A DNA stretch of 63,292 bases, taken from Cryobacterium shii. GTDB taxonomy: Bacteria; Actinomycetota; Actinomycetes; Actinomycetales; Microbacteriaceae. The position numbers were made by a program, and so were the translations under genes. Every line of letters starts with the position of its first letter. Position 1 is the stretch's first letter. The stretch covers positions 7,630 to 70,921 of the forward strand of contig NZ_SOFY01000010.1 in assembly GCF_004402595.1 (NCBI RefSeq), given 5' to 3'. Of the stretch, positions 6,419 through 15,064 are shown one piece after another. The notes beneath the pieces are model-generated. The model did no database searches. It saw nothing but the letters and a program-made list of their open reading frames with translations, and had not been told where the DNA came from.

Positions 6419-8008
6419 ATGGCTACTTTTGGAAACCTCTCAGATCGCCTGGCCGAGACGTTCAAGAATCTCCGCACCAAGGGCAAGCTCAGTGCGGCGG
6501 ATGTCGACGGCACCGTCCGCGAGATCCGGCGCGCCCTCCTCGACGCCGACGTCGCCCTCGAGGTCGTCAAGGACTTCACCGGCAAGGTGCGTGAGCGCGC
6601 CCTCGGGGACGAGGTCAGCAAGGCGCTGAACCCGGCCCAGCAGGTCGTGAAGATCGTCAACGAGGAACTCGTCGAGATCCTCGGCGGGCAGCAGCGCCGG
6701 CTCGAGTTCGCCAAGAAGCCGCCGACCATCATCATGCTCGCGGGTCTCCAGGGTGCCGGCAAGACCACGCTCGCCGGCAAGCTCGCGAAGTGGCTCGCCA
6801 AAGACGGCCACACCCCGATCCTCGTCGCCGCCGACCTGCAGCGCCCCAACGCCGTCACGCAGCTCGAGGTCGTCGGGGCCCAGGCCGGCGTGCCCGTGTA
6901 CGCGCCGCAGCCGGGCAACGGCGTCGGGAACCCGGTCACGGTCGCCCGCGACGGCGTGAAGTACGCCCAGCAGAAGATGCACGACGTGGTCATCGTCGAC
7001 ACCGCCGGACGCCTCGGCGTCGACGCCGAGATGATGAAGCAGGCCGCGGACATCCGTAAGGCCATCGACCCGGACGAGGTCCTCTTCGTCATCGACGCCA
7101 TGATCGGCCAGGACGCCGTGGCCACCGCCAGGGCCTTCCAGGACGGCGTCGACTTCACCGGCGTCGTACTCTCCAAGCTCGACGGCGACGCGCGCGGTGG
7201 TGCGGCCCTGTCCGTGGCCTCGATCACGGGCCGGCCGATCATGTTCGCGTCGACCGGTGAGAGCCTCGACGACTTCGAGCCGTTCCACCCCGACCGGATG
7301 GCGTCCCGCATCCTGGACCTCGGTGACATCCTCACCCTGATCGAGCAGGCGCAGGGCGCGTTCGACGAAGACGAAGCGCGCAAGATGGCGGAGAAGTTCT
7401 CCACCGACAGCTTCACGCTGGACGACTTCCTCGGCCAGATGCAGCAGCTGCGCAACATGGGCTCGATCAAGAAGATGATGAGCATGCTCCCCGGCGCCGG
7501 CGCCATGAAGGCGCAGCTCGACAACTTCGACGAGCGCGAGATCGTGCGCACCGAGGCCATCATCCAGTCGATGACCAAGGCCGAGCGCACCACCCCGAAA
7601 CTGCTCAACGGCTCCCGCCGGCTGCGCATCGCCCGCGGTGCCGGCTCGACCGTGACCGAGGTGAACCAGCTCGTGCAGCGATTCGAGCAGGCCTCGAAGA
7701 TGATGAAGACGGTCGCCAAGGGCGGCATGCCCAACATCCCCGGCATGGGGCCGGTCCCCGGTGGAATGGGCGGCGGCGGCGGGCGCGGCAAGCCGCAGCC
7801 CAAGAAGAAGGGGTCCAAGTCGGGCAACCCGGCCAAACGCGCGGCGGAGAACCTGGCGATCGCGTCCGGCGAGAAGCCGGCCCTCGGCGCCGGCGTGAGC
7901 GGCGGCACGGGCTTCGGCCTCGGTGCCGGCGCGAGCGGGGGCTCGAAGAAGGCCGGCGGCCCCACCGAAGACGAGATGGCCGCTTTGCAGAAGATGCTCG
8001 GCCGGTAG
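6419..8008 (+). CDS. ffh: Signal recognition particle protein Ffh (SRP54)
   Basis: The 529-aa GTPase binds 4.5S/scRNA and signal sequences emerging from the ribosome. The N domain is followed by a G domain with GLQGAGKTTLAGK (about 105-117), DTAGRLG, and SKLDGDARGGAALS. The Met-rich M domain (about 300-435) includes MMSMLPGAGAMKAQ and the RNA-binding helix-turn-helix around NGSRRLRIARGAG. A Gly/Lys/Ala-rich tail of about 80 residues follows, ending TEDEMAALQKMLGR, longer than the E. coli protein but common in actinobacteria. The SRP RNA gene is not in this window. Confidence 0.97.
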   Translation: MATFGNLSDRLAETFKNLRTKGKLSAADVDGTVREIRRALLDADVALEVVKDFTGKVRERALGDEVSKALNPAQQVVKIVNEELVEILGGQQRRLEFAKKPPTIIMLAGLQGAGKTTLAGKLAKWLAKDGHTPILVAADLQRPNAVTQLEVVGAQAGVPVYAPQPGNGVGNPVTVARDGVKYAQQKMHDVVIVDTAGRLGVDAEMMKQAADIRKAIDPDEVLFVIDAMIGQDAVATARAFQDGVDFTGVVLSKLDGDARGGAALSVASITGRPIMFASTGESLDDFEPFHPDRMASRILDLGDILTLIEQAQGAFDEDEARKMAEKFSTDSFTLDDFLGQMQQLRNMGSIKKMMSMLPGAGAMKAQLDNFDEREIVRTEAIIQSMTKAERTTPKLLNGSRRLRIARGAGSTVTEVNQLVQRFEQASKMMKTVAKGGMPNIPGMGPVPGGMGGGGGRGKPQPKKKGSKSGNPAKRAAENLAIASGEKPALGAGVSGGTGFGLGAGASGGSKKAGGPTEDEMAALQKMLGR

Positions 8009-8071
8009 CGCCCACGGCAGCGCCGCCGGTGACACCTTCGGCAGCGCCGCCGGGCGCCCCGGTGGCCGGTT

Positions 8072-8077
8072 TAGGAT
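8072..8077 (+). promoter_or_regulatory. Leaderless promoter -10 box of the LLM oxidoreductase
   Basis: TAGGAT ends 6 nt before ATG 8084, and no SD is present. Confidence 0.55.
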
Positions 8078-8083
8078 GAGCCC

Positions 8084-8896
8084 ATGACCTCCTCCACGCC
8101 GTCCCCCCTGCCCTCGTCCACGGCCGGCCGGGTGCGCATCGGCGCGCAAATCGCGCCCCAGCACGCCACCTACGCGAAGATCCGGGAGACGGTGGCCGAG
8201 GTCGAGGCCCTGGGCACGGACGTGGCCTTCAACTGGGACCACTTCTTCCCGCTCTCCGGCGACAAAGACGGCCTGCACTTCGAATCCTGGACCATCCTCG
8301 CGGCCTGGGCCGAGCAGACCAGCACGATCGAACTGGGCGCCCTGGTCAATTGCAACAGCTACCGCAACCCCGACCTCCAGGCCGACATGGCGCGCACCAT
8401 CGACCACATCAGCGGCGGCCGGTTCATCTTCGGCACCGGCTCCGGCTGGTTCGAGCGCGACTATGACGAGTACGGCTTCGAGTTCGGCACCGTCGGCGGC
8501 CGCCTGGACGCCCTCGAAGCGGACCTGCCGCGGATCGAGGCCCGTTGGGCGAAACTCAACCCGCCGCCCGTGCGCGACATCCCGGTGCTGATCGGCGGCG
8601 GCGGGGAAAAGAAGACCCTGCGGATCGTGGCCAGGCACGCCGACATCTGGCACTCGTTCTCCACCCCCGCGGTGCTCGAGCACAAGCTCGGGGTGCTGGC
8701 GGGCTGGTGCGACACGGTCGGCCGCGACCTGGCCGAGATCGAGATCTCCACCGAGCTGCGCGCCCGCACGGTCGAGGAGGCCGACCAGCTCTACGACCTC
8801 GGCGCGCGCCTGTTCACCCTCGGGCTCTCCGGCCCCCGCTACGACCTGGCCCCGCTCACCGACTGGCTGGCCTGGCGCGACAGCAAAAACGCGTAA
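8084..8896 (+). CDS. LLM-class flavin-dependent oxidoreductase (probably F420-dependent)
   Basis: This 270-aa TIM-barrel protein of the luciferase-like monooxygenase superfamily begins, after a Ser/Pro tail, with VRIGAQIAPQHATYAKI. It shows TDVAFNWDHFFPLSG, TSTIELGALVNCNSYRNP and SGGRFIFGTGSGWFERDY, all typical of actinobacterial TIGR03560/TIGR03621-like F420 enzymes. IPVLIGGGGEKKTLRIVARHADIW is the usual cofactor-loop region. The substrate cannot be told from sequence. A copy of its last 13 codons and the following palindrome reappears about 430 bp downstream. Confidence 0.85.
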   Translation: MTSSTPSPLPSSTAGRVRIGAQIAPQHATYAKIRETVAEVEALGTDVAFNWDHFFPLSGDKDGLHFESWTILAAWAEQTSTIELGALVNCNSYRNPDLQADMARTIDHISGGRFIFGTGSGWFERDYDEYGFEFGTVGGRLDALEADLPRIEARWAKLNPPPVRDIPVLIGGGGEKKTLRIVARHADIWHSFSTPAVLEHKLGVLAGWCDTVGRDLAEIEISTELRARTVEEADQLYDLGARLFTLGLSGPRYDLAPLTDWLAWRDSKNA

Positions 8897-8968
8897 CAGC
8901 CCTTCCGCCGAGCCGTGAGTTTAGACCCTCTTTTTCGTCTGCGGAGGGTCGCAACTCACGGCTCGGCG
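8858..8968 (+). repeat. Segmental duplication, first copy (oxidoreductase tail plus palindrome)
   Basis: The stretch from accgactggct through the family-A hairpin recurs at 9287-9396 with a few substitutions and a 1-nt indel. In the second copy the encoded tail TDWLAWR.(C/S)KNA is still recognisable. Confidence 0.9.
8906..8968. repeat. Dispersed palindrome family A, copy 1
   Basis: Arms cgccgagccgtgagtt (8906-8921) and aactcacggctcggcg (8953-8968) are perfect over 16 bp. An inner 7-bp stem gaccctc/gagggtc (8924-8930/8944-8950) surrounds a T-rich loop. Confidence 0.95.
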
Positions 8969-9286
8969 CCGTTCCGGGCCCGCGCATTCGACGCGTCGCC
9001 AGCCATTGAGTGCCACGAGCAACGACCACAGCATCGAGACGTCGGGGTGGCTGATCCGCATGGTGCGGGGCAAACCCGAGGTGATGGCACCGGTCTGCCA
9101 TGACGCGGCCCGGGGTTGGGTGCCGGGTCAGGACCACCTCGCACAGCGGGCCAGCGGTGCCGGCCGCGCCCGCGCCACGAAAACCCGAACCGCAGCCCGC
9201 GGGCATCCGCGAGTCACGGGTTCAGCGGAATAGTCGTGCCAAAGGCGGTCAGACGGCCAGGCCCAGGCCCGGGGCCGCGACCCGTA

Positions 9287-9396
9287 ACCGACTGGCTAGC
9301 CTGGCGCGAATGCAAAAACGCGCTTCAGACATCCGCCGAGCCGTGAGTTCCGCCCCTCTTTCTCGCCCGGAAAGGGTCGCAACTCACGGTTCGGCG
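9287..9396 (+). repeat. Segmental duplication, second copy, with family A palindrome copy 2
   Basis: The palindrome arms are cgccgagccgtgagtt (9334-9349) and aactcacggttcggcg (9381-9396), with one mismatch. The upstream part matches the 3' end of the LLM oxidoreductase gene. The rest of 8969-9286 holds no gene I can support. Confidence 0.9.
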
Positions 9397-9489
9397 AGGT
9401 CTCGGCGAGGTCCGGGCCGGATCGCGGCCGCGATGCCTGTGCGCACGGTGAAGCAGCGGGTCTGCGCTGGCGGGGTACCGCGAGACGGG

Positions 9490-10632
9490 TCAGCGATCGC
9501 CGGACAGGCCGGTGCGCAGTTCCCGGCTGAGCGCCTTGACGACGGCTGGCAGGTCGCCGTCGTTGTCGTCGGCGATCCGGAGCTGGCGCTGGTAACTCGC
9601 GCCCCCGGAGATGATCCGGCCCAGCCCCAGCAGCTCGTCCAGGCAGCCCAGGCGCTCGGCGACGGGGGAGAGGGCGCCGATCAGCCGGTGCACGTCGTCG
9701 ACGACCGGGCATTCCTGCCCGGCGGCATCCATGATGATCTGGGCGTCCAGTCCGTAGCGGGCTGCCCGCCACTTGTTCTCGCGCACGAACCAGGGCTGCA
9801 TCGACGGCACCTCCTCGCCGTCGTCGAGCCGGGTGGACATCCACTCGACCAGGCACTGGATGAACGCGGCTATGGCCCCGAGCTCCTCGGTCGTGGACAC
9901 GCCGTCGCAGGCGCGCACCTCGATCGTTCCCCAGCGCGGCGACGGGCGGATGTCCCAGCGCACCTCGGTCACGTCCTCGATCACGCCGGTGGCGGTCATG
10001 TCCTCCACATAGTGTTCCCAGGCCTCCCAGTCCTCCAGGATCCAGGGCAGGCCGGCGGTGGGCAGCTGCTGGAACATCAGCGCCCGGTTGGAGGCGTAGC
10101 CGGTGTTCACCCCGGCCCAGTACGGGCTCGACGCGGACAGGGCCTGCAGGTGCGGCAGGTAGCCGAGGAGGCCGTTCAGGATGGGGATGACCTTGGCCTT
10201 GTCCTCGATCCCTACGTGCACGTGGATGCCCCAGATCATCATGTTGCGGCCCCACCACTGGGTGCGCTCGATCAGGCGGTGGTAGCGGGCCTTGTCGGTG
10301 ACCTCCTGGTCGAACCACTGGCCGAACGGATGCGATCCGCTGCAGATCAGGTCGACGCCCCGTGGATCCGTGATCGCCCGCACCTCCTCGACCTGCGCCG
10401 CCACGTCCGCGACCGCGCCGCCCACCGTGTGGTGCACCCCGGACACCAGCTCGACCGTGTTGAGCAGCAACTCGCCGGTGATGTGCAGGTGCGGCGCGCC
10501 GTCGGTCCCACGCAGCGCGGCGAGCACCTCGTCGGCCAGGCAGACCAGGTCTCCCGACTCCCGGTCGACGAGCGCGAGCTCCCACTCGATGCCGATGGTC
10601 GACCGCGATGAGCGGGCAAATTCGATTCCCAC
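9490..10632 (-). CDS. Carboxylate-amine ligase of the glutamate-cysteine ligase type 2 (YbdK) family
   Basis: The 380-aa protein matches the GCS2/YbdK family: IGIEWELALVDRESGDL near the start (acidic metal ligands), HITGELLLNTVELVSG, the QWWGRNMMIWGIHVHVGI core, and WGTIEVRACDG near residue 236. The family joins a carboxylate to an amine using ATP and resembles the EgtA/gamma-glutamylcysteine ligases of actinobacterial thiol pathways, though substrates of most members are unknown. The GTG start follows gggaggaccggac. It stands alone, convergent with the LLM gene across the repeat region. Confidence 0.9.
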   Translation of the reverse strand: MGIEFARSSRSTIGIEWELALVDRESGDLVCLADEVLAALRGTDGAPHLHITGELLLNTVELVSGVHHTVGGAVADVAAQVEEVRAITDPRGVDLICSGSHPFGQWFDQEVTDKARYHRLIERTQWWGRNMMIWGIHVHVGIEDKAKVIPILNGLLGYLPHLQALSASSPYWAGVNTGYASNRALMFQQLPTAGLPWILEDWEAWEHYVEDMTATGVIEDVTEVRWDIRPSPRWGTIEVRACDGVSTTEELGAIAAFIQCLVEWMSTRLDDGEEVPSMQPWFVRENKWRAARYGLDAQIIMDAAGQECPVVDDVHRLIGALSPVAERLGCLDELLGLGRIISGGASYQRQLRIADDNDGDLPAVVKALSRELRTGLSGDR

Positions 10633-10771
10633 GTCCGGTCCTCCCGGTCTGGCGCACCCGAACGGGTGTGTTCAGACCCAATCCTGACAGCTATTCGCGC
10701 GTCGGTGCCACGGGCGGGGCTCGGGGCCGGTGGCATCGGCATCCGATTATCACAAAGAGGGTGATGTCTGA

Positions 10772-10777
10772 CAGAAT
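10772..10777 (+). promoter_or_regulatory. Possible -10 box for the rpsP operon
   Basis: CAGAAT, preceded loosely by ttatca at 10747, would give a leader of about 120 nt before rpsP. Ribosomal leaders of this length often carry control elements, but none is recognised. Confidence 0.35.
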
Positions 10778-10906
10778 GGTTAGTCGAGTTCTCTTGCGTC
10801 CGACCCTCTACTCAGGCGCAGGAAGAAACCTTATTTGAGCTTGTGCCGAGTGTGCCCCCACGCTCACGGCCGTCAGTTCGCCAAAAATCAAATACACAGG
10901 AGAATT

Positions 10907-11332
10907 GTGGCTGTCAAAATTCGTTTGAAGCGCATGGGCAAGATCCGTGCACCGTACTACCGCATCGTTGTCGCCGACTCGCGCACCAAGCGCGACGGTC
11001 GCGTCATCGAAGAGATCGGCATCTATCACCCCACGCAGGAGCCCTCCGTCATCGAGGTCAAGTCCGAGCGTGCGCAGTACTGGCTGAGCGTTGGCGCACA
11101 GCCGACCGAGCAGGTTGAGGCTCTCCTCAAGCTGACCGGCGACTGGGGCATCTTCAAGGGCGACAAGAACGCCGTCAGCACCGTGAAGTTCAAGGAGCCG
11201 AAGGTTCCCTTCGTCGCCGACGAGAAGAAGAAGCCGGTTCTGAAGCCGAAGGCTGACAAGCCCGTCGTCAAGGAAGAAGCGCCCAAGGAATCCGAAGCTG
11301 CCGCCGAGGCAACCGAAGAGGACAAGGCGTAA
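10907..11332 (+). CDS. rpsP: 30S ribosomal protein S16
   Basis: The GTG at 10907 is chosen because acacaggaga lies just upstream and the protein then begins [20 protein letters not shown], the normal S16 N-terminus. [15 protein letters not shown] and [12 protein letters not shown] complete the domain by about residue 85. A Lys/Glu/Ala-rich tail of about 50 residues follows, giving 141 aa against about 80-90 in E. coli. The gene leads rpsP-khpA-rimM. Confidence 0.97.
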   Translation: MAVKIRLKRMGKIRAPYYRIVVADSRTKRDGRVIEEIGIYHPTQEPSVIEVKSERAQYWLSVGAQPTEQVEALLKLTGDWGIFKGDKNAVSTVKFKEPKVPFVADEKKKPVLKPKADKPVVKEEAPKESEAAAEATEEDKA

Positions 11333-11334
11333 TT

Positions 11335-11571
11335 TTGCTTGCTCCCGCGCTTGAGCACCTCGTCAAGGGAATCGTTGATCACCCGGACGACGTGCACGTT
11401 GCAGCCCAGACTTCCCCTCGCGGCGAGGTTCTCGAGGTTCGTGTGAACCCCGAAGACCTCGGTCGCGTGATCGGTCGCTCCGGGCGCACCGCCAAGGCAC
11501 TGCGCACCCTCGTGGCCGCGCTGGCCGACGGCAAGCGCGTACGCGTTGACGTCGTCGACACCGATTTCTGA
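11335..11571 (+). CDS. khpA: KH-domain RNA-binding protein KhpA
   Basis: The 78-aa protein is a single KH domain with the GxxG loop in DLGRVIGRSGRTAKALRTLV. KhpA/KhpB act in RNA binding linked to cell elongation and division. The TTG start sits 2 nt after the rpsP stop, so translation is probably coupled. The rpsP-khpA-rimM-trmD order is standard in actinobacteria. Confidence 0.95.
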   Translation: MLAPALEHLVKGIVDHPDDVHVAAQTSPRGEVLEVRVNPEDLGRVIGRSGRTAKALRTLVAALADGKRVRVDVVDTDF

Positions 11572-11593
11572 ACTGGTAAATGAGTAGTTGGAT

Positions 11594-12265
11594 ATGAGTT
11601 CGGTGAACGACAGCACGACTCCGCGCAGCCAGTTGAGGGTGGGGCGCCTGACCAAGGCGCACGGCCTCAAAGGCGCGATCAAGCTCGAGCTGTTCACGGA
11701 TGACCCGGGACGTCGTTTCGTCCCGGGCGCCGTGTTCACCCTGCAGGTGCCCACGGGTTCGCCCTGGCACGGCAAAAAGATCGAACTCGTCGAACTGCGC
11801 TGGTACAACCAGCACGCCGTCGGTTTCTTCAAGGACGTGCCCGACCGCGAAGCGGCCGAGGCCCTGGCGAAGGCCATCCTCTGGATCGACCAGGATGACG
11901 CGGAGCAGTCCGACGAAGAAGACGCCTGGTACGACCACCAGCTGATCGGCCTGGCCGTCGTGCGCGACGACGTGCAGATCGGCACCATCTCCCGGCTCGA
12001 GCACCTTCCCGCCCAGGACCTCCTGATCGTGAAGACCCCGGCCGGCGACGTGATGATCCCGTTCGTGAAGGCCATCGTGCCCTCCGTGGACATCAAGCGG
12101 GGCATCGTCACGATCACCCCGCCCCCCGGCCTTCTCGAGGAACTCCCCGAGGAACCCGAGGAATCCGACGAGGCCCTCGCGGCCGACGAGGCCCCCGCAG
12201 CGGACGAGGAAGCGGCCGAGAAGCCCTCCGACGTGCCCGCACCCACCGACACCGACGGCGCATAG
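11594..12265 (+). CDS. rimM: Ribosome maturation factor RimM
   Basis: RimM binds S19 and assists assembly of the 30S head. The N-terminal domain shows LRVGRLTKAHGLKGAIKLELFTD, the PRC-barrel YDHQLIGLAV and HLPAQDLLIVKTPAGDVMIPFVKAIVP. An acidic Ala/Glu-rich tail of about 50 residues is added after PPPGLLEELPEE. ATG 11594 gives 223 aa; an in-frame TTG at 11588 would add two residues. Confidence 0.95.
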   Translation: MSSVNDSTTPRSQLRVGRLTKAHGLKGAIKLELFTDDPGRRFVPGAVFTLQVPTGSPWHGKKIELVELRWYNQHAVGFFKDVPDREAAEALAKAILWIDQDDAEQSDEEDAWYDHQLIGLAVVRDDVQIGTISRLEHLPAQDLLIVKTPAGDVMIPFVKAIVPSVDIKRGIVTITPPPGLLEELPEEPEESDEALAADEAPAADEEAAEKPSDVPAPTDTDGA

Positions 12266-12361
12266 ACGCGACCCGTCCACCCCCAGGGGAGAGGCGCGCC
12301 GCGCCCGTCCGACTTCCCGGCTCGTTACGACGCGGCAGATCCGTTCTAGGAGTAACCGCGC

Positions 12362-13204
12362 ATGTCGTACGTCAAACCCGACCAACTCATCGATGACATC
12401 ATCCACTCGGGTGAACATAAATCGAACCTGACCACTAAGCAGATGTTCGTGCGCGGCACCCTTTCGGGTGCCATCCTCGGTGCGGCGACGACCGTGGCCC
12501 TCACCGCGGCGGCCCAGACCGGGCTCCCGATCGTGGGGGCGGTCCTCTTCCCCGTCGGCTTCGCCATTATTCTGCTGCTCGGCCTGGAACTCGTCACGGG
12601 AAGCTTCGCCCTTATTCCGCTCGCCGTCCTGGAAGGCCGGACGACCATCCGGAAGTGCGTCAAGAACTTCGTAGTCGTCATCCTCGCGCACCTCCTCGGG
12701 GCCGGACTGTACGCAGCCCTGTACACGTTCGCGATCACCTACGCCGGCACCGACTCGAGCGACCCCATGGTGCAGGCGATCATCCACCTGGCCGAGCACA
12801 AGGTGCTGCCCTACCAGGCCGCCGGTGCCGGCGGCATCCTCGTCGCCATCGTCAAGGCGATGCTCTGTAACTGGATGGTGGCCATTGGAACGATCATGTT
12901 CTACACCTCGAAGTCGACCGGCGGGAAGATCCTGGCGATGTGGCTCCCGGTCACGATCTTCTTCAGCCTCGGCCTCGAGCACGCGATCGTCAACATGTTC
13001 GTGATCCCCGCCGGAATGATGCTCGGCGCCGACATCAGCATGGGCGAGTGGTGGCTCTGGAACCAGGCCCCCGTGCTCCTCGGCAACCTCCTCGGCGCCA
13101 TCGCCTTCACCGCGCTGCCGGTCTACTTCTCCCATCGCACACGGGGGAACCGGGCCGTGACCCTGGACGCCGCATCCGCTTCACCCGTACTCGTTCGCTC
13201 GTAG
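12362..13204 (+). CDS. Formate/nitrite transporter family channel
   Basis: The 280-aa membrane protein has six or more hydrophobic helices typical of FocA/NirC pentameric channels. The N-terminus reads YVKPDQLIDDIIHSGEHKSNLT. Later come LELVTGSFALIPLAVLEGRT (cytoplasmic loop) and the family signature region AMLCNWMVAIGTIMFYTSKS and LGLEHAIVNMFVIPAGM. It should move formate, nitrite or a similar small monovalent anion. A good site (taggag) precedes ATG 12362. It separates rimM from trmD, which are normally neighbours, so it is an insertion into the conserved operon. Confidence 0.9.
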   Translation: MSYVKPDQLIDDIIHSGEHKSNLTTKQMFVRGTLSGAILGAATTVALTAAAQTGLPIVGAVLFPVGFAIILLLGLELVTGSFALIPLAVLEGRTTIRKCVKNFVVVILAHLLGAGLYAALYTFAITYAGTDSSDPMVQAIIHLAEHKVLPYQAAGAGGILVAIVKAMLCNWMVAIGTIMFYTSKSTGGKILAMWLPVTIFFSLGLEHAIVNMFVIPAGMMLGADISMGEWWLWNQAPVLLGNLLGAIAFTALPVYFSHRTRGNRAVTLDAASASPVLVRS

Positions 13205-13207
13205 ACT
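13202..13207 (+). promoter_or_regulatory. Leaderless promoter -10 box of trmD
   Basis: TAGACT ends 6 nt before the GTG start and overlaps the stop region of the preceding channel gene. It would give trmD its own promoter now that it is separated from rimM. Confidence 0.55.
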
Positions 13208-13213
13208 TCTCCC

Positions 13214-13912
13214 GTGCGCATCGACATCATCACGATCTTCCCGGAGTTCTTCTCCGTCCTCGACGTCTCCCTGGTCGGCAAGGCCCGGCAGTCCGGCCTG
13301 ATCGACCTGCGCGTGCACAACCTGCGGGACCACACCCACGACCGGCACCGAACCGTCGACGACACTCCGTACGGCGGTGGTGCCGGAATGGTGATGAAGC
13401 CGGAGCCGTGGGGCGAGGCCATCGACGAGATCCTCGGCGACGTGGCCGACGACGGGCCGGTGCTGATTTTCCCGTCACCGGCCGGTGAGCTCTTCACCCA
13501 GGCGATGGCCCGGGAATTGGCCCAGGAGCGCAACCTGATCTTCGGCTGCGGCCGTTACGAGGGCATCGACCAGCGAGTCTTCGACCACTTCGCCCGCACG
13601 GGCCGGGTGCGGCTGGTCAGCCTCGGCGACTACGTGCTCAACGGGGGAGAGGTGGCCGTCATGGCCATGATCGAGGCGGTCGGGCGTCTCATCCCCGGGG
13701 TGGTCGGCAACCCGGAGAGCCTCGTCGAAGAGTCCCACGAGGACGGCCTGCTCGAGTACCCGAGCTACACCAAGCCGGCCGCCTGGCGGGAACTCGAGGT
13801 GCCGCCCGTGCTGCTCAGCGGCAACCACGGCGCCATCGCCGCGTGGCGACGCGAGCAGCAGCTGGAACGTACGGCCCGAGTGCGCCCTGACCTTCTGCCT
13901 CCAGCGAACTGA
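13214..13912 (+). CDS. trmD: tRNA (guanine-N1)-methyltransferase TrmD
   Basis: This 232-aa SPOUT methyltransferase makes m1G37 in tRNAs, preventing frameshifts. It shows [17 protein letters not shown], the [17 protein letters not shown] substrate loop, [11 protein letters not shown], and the trefoil-knot SAM motif [23 protein letters not shown] 13214 is supported by the 6-nt-distant -10 box and by the N-terminus [13 protein letters not shown]. Confidence 0.97.
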   Translation: MRIDIITIFPEFFSVLDVSLVGKARQSGLIDLRVHNLRDHTHDRHRTVDDTPYGGGAGMVMKPEPWGEAIDEILGDVADDGPVLIFPSPAGELFTQAMARELAQERNLIFGCGRYEGIDQRVFDHFARTGRVRLVSLGDYVLNGGEVAVMAMIEAVGRLIPGVVGNPESLVEESHEDGLLEYPSYTKPAAWRELEVPPVLLSGNHGAIAAWRREQQLERTARVRPDLLPPAN

Positions 13913-13936
13913 GGGCACACGCCCGAACCGCCCGGG

Positions 13937-13942
13937 TAGTCT
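13937..13942 (+). promoter_or_regulatory. Leaderless promoter -10 box of the membrane protein gene
   Basis: TAGTCT ends 6 nt before GTG 13949. Confidence 0.5.
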
Positions 13943-13948
13943 GATTGC

Positions 13949-14437
13949 GTGTTCGTACGCAGGGTCTTCTTCTACTGGCAGTTCATCGCCGTGCTCGCGC
14001 TACCGGCGTGGCTGATGATCGGTGCTTCGATCTACGGGACCGGCGGCTGGGACGTCGTCGGCAGCTTCTTCAGCGGCCTCTTCATCGGGCTCGGCCTGCT
14101 GGCCGTGAGCCTGCTCTTCTACGCCCGCAAAGAGGTGCGCACGACCCGCGCCGTGTCCTGGGCGGATGTCGGATTCCTCACCCTCTGGCACGGCCTGATC
14201 GTGGCCATGGGGTTCTCCTACACCTGGGCTCCGGGGCTGGCCGCGCTGGTCATCCTGGTCGGAATCGGCGTTTTCTGGTTCGCCATCTGGGAGCTCGTCG
14301 CCGCTGCCCGCAAGAGCGTGCAGGCCATGATGATCCTCGTCGACGAGACGGCGCGTGGGGGCCTCGTCCCCGGCGATCTGCCGCCCACCGAGTTGCCGCC
14401 CGTGATCATCGTGCGGGAGAAGCCGCCGGAATCCTGA
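13949..14437 (+). CDS. Small integral membrane protein of unknown function
   Basis: The 162-aa protein has about four hydrophobic segments: QFIAVLALPAWLMIGASIYG, FFSGLFIGLGLLAVSLLFY, FLTLWHGLIVAMGFSYTW and LVILVGIGVFWFAIWELV. A cytoplasmic-type tail rich in Pro and Glu ends REKPPES. No family is recognised. It lies between trmD and rplS and appears to have its own leaderless promoter. Confidence 0.75.
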   Translation: MFVRRVFFYWQFIAVLALPAWLMIGASIYGTGGWDVVGSFFSGLFIGLGLLAVSLLFYARKEVRTTRAVSWADVGFLTLWHGLIVAMGFSYTWAPGLAALVILVGIGVFWFAIWELVAAARKSVQAMMILVDETARGGLVPGDLPPTELPPVIIVREKPPES

Positions 14438-14495
14438 CCGCCGGCTCGGCCTCTTCTTTGTGGGAGTCCGCGGTTTCGTGACATACTCAATGCTT

Positions 14496-14637
14496 GTGCC
14501 GTGGCAAGCCTCTGCCACAGGGGAGCTGCAACGTATCGGCACGAAACACACTCATTCATTTGCTGACCCGAACACGTTCGCGTGCGGGCCCGCATAAGCC
14601 GTAGTCGTCCTGTGGCGGATACAGAGAGCGAACCAAT
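14496..14637 (+). promoter_or_regulatory. Structured 5' leader of rplS
   Basis: The long leader contains gtggca-agcctc-tgccac (14501-14518), enclosed by gtgcc (14496-14500) pairing with ggcac (14538-14542). A -10-like tactcaat lies just upstream near 14484. Ribosomal L19 leaders are known regulatory RNAs in other phyla; whether this is one cannot be decided from one sequence. Confidence 0.4.
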
Positions 14638-14982
14638 ATGCATATTCTCGACCAGGTGGATGCACCATCCCTCCGCAAGGACATCCCGGCGTTCCGCGCC
14701 GGCGATACCGTCAAGGTCCACGTCAACATCGTTGAGGGCGCCCGCTCTCGTGTGCAGGTCTTCCAGGGAGTCGTCATCGGCCGCTCCGGCGAAGGCGTGC
14801 GCGAAACGTTCTGCGTTCGCAAGGTCAGCTTCCAGGTCGGCGTCGAGCGTACCTTCCCGGTGCACTCCCCGGTGATCGACCACATCGAGGTCGTCACCCG
14901 TGGTGACGTGCGTCGCGCGAAGCTGTACTACCTGCGCGACCTGCGTGGCAAGAAGGCCAAGATCAAAGAGAAGCGCGACTAA
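14638..14982 (+). CDS. rplS: 50S ribosomal protein L19
   Basis: The 114-aa protein matches L19 over its whole length: [57 protein letters not shown] and a basic C-terminus [18 protein letters not shown]19 sits at the 30S/50S interface. Its long upstream leader suggests independent transcription from the trmD region. Confidence 0.97.
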   Translation: MHILDQVDAPSLRKDIPAFRAGDTVKVHVNIVEGARSRVQVFQGVVIGRSGEGVRETFCVRKVSFQVGVERTFPVHSPVIDHIEVVTRGDVRRAKLYYLRDLRGKKAKIKEKRD

Positions 14983-15018
14983 CGGTTACGACCGACTCGC
15001 AGCTGCTGCTGGATTGAC

Positions 15019-15057
15019 CCTGAGCTCCTCACCCGTACACTGGGTCAGGAGCTCAGG
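15019..15057 (+). promoter_or_regulatory. Hairpin between rplS and lepB, next to the lepB start
   Basis: cctgagctcctcaccc (15019-15034) pairs with gggtcaggagctcagg (15042-15057) with one mismatch and a 7-nt loop. The likely SD of lepB (aggtgg, 15055-15060) overlaps the 3' arm. No T-run follows, so a translational or processing role fits better than a classical terminator. Confidence 0.55.
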
Positions 15058-15064
15058 TGGTTTA

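Noticed and set aside
8969..9286. Small frames in the repeat-rich spacer after the LLM gene
   Set aside because: They overlap each other on both strands, lack ribosome sites and carry only the duplicated tail as recognisable sequence.
11363..13135. Antisense frame opposite khpA, rimM and the channel gene
   Set aside because: His/Asp/Gly-rich translation typical of the complement of GC-rich genes; no motif.
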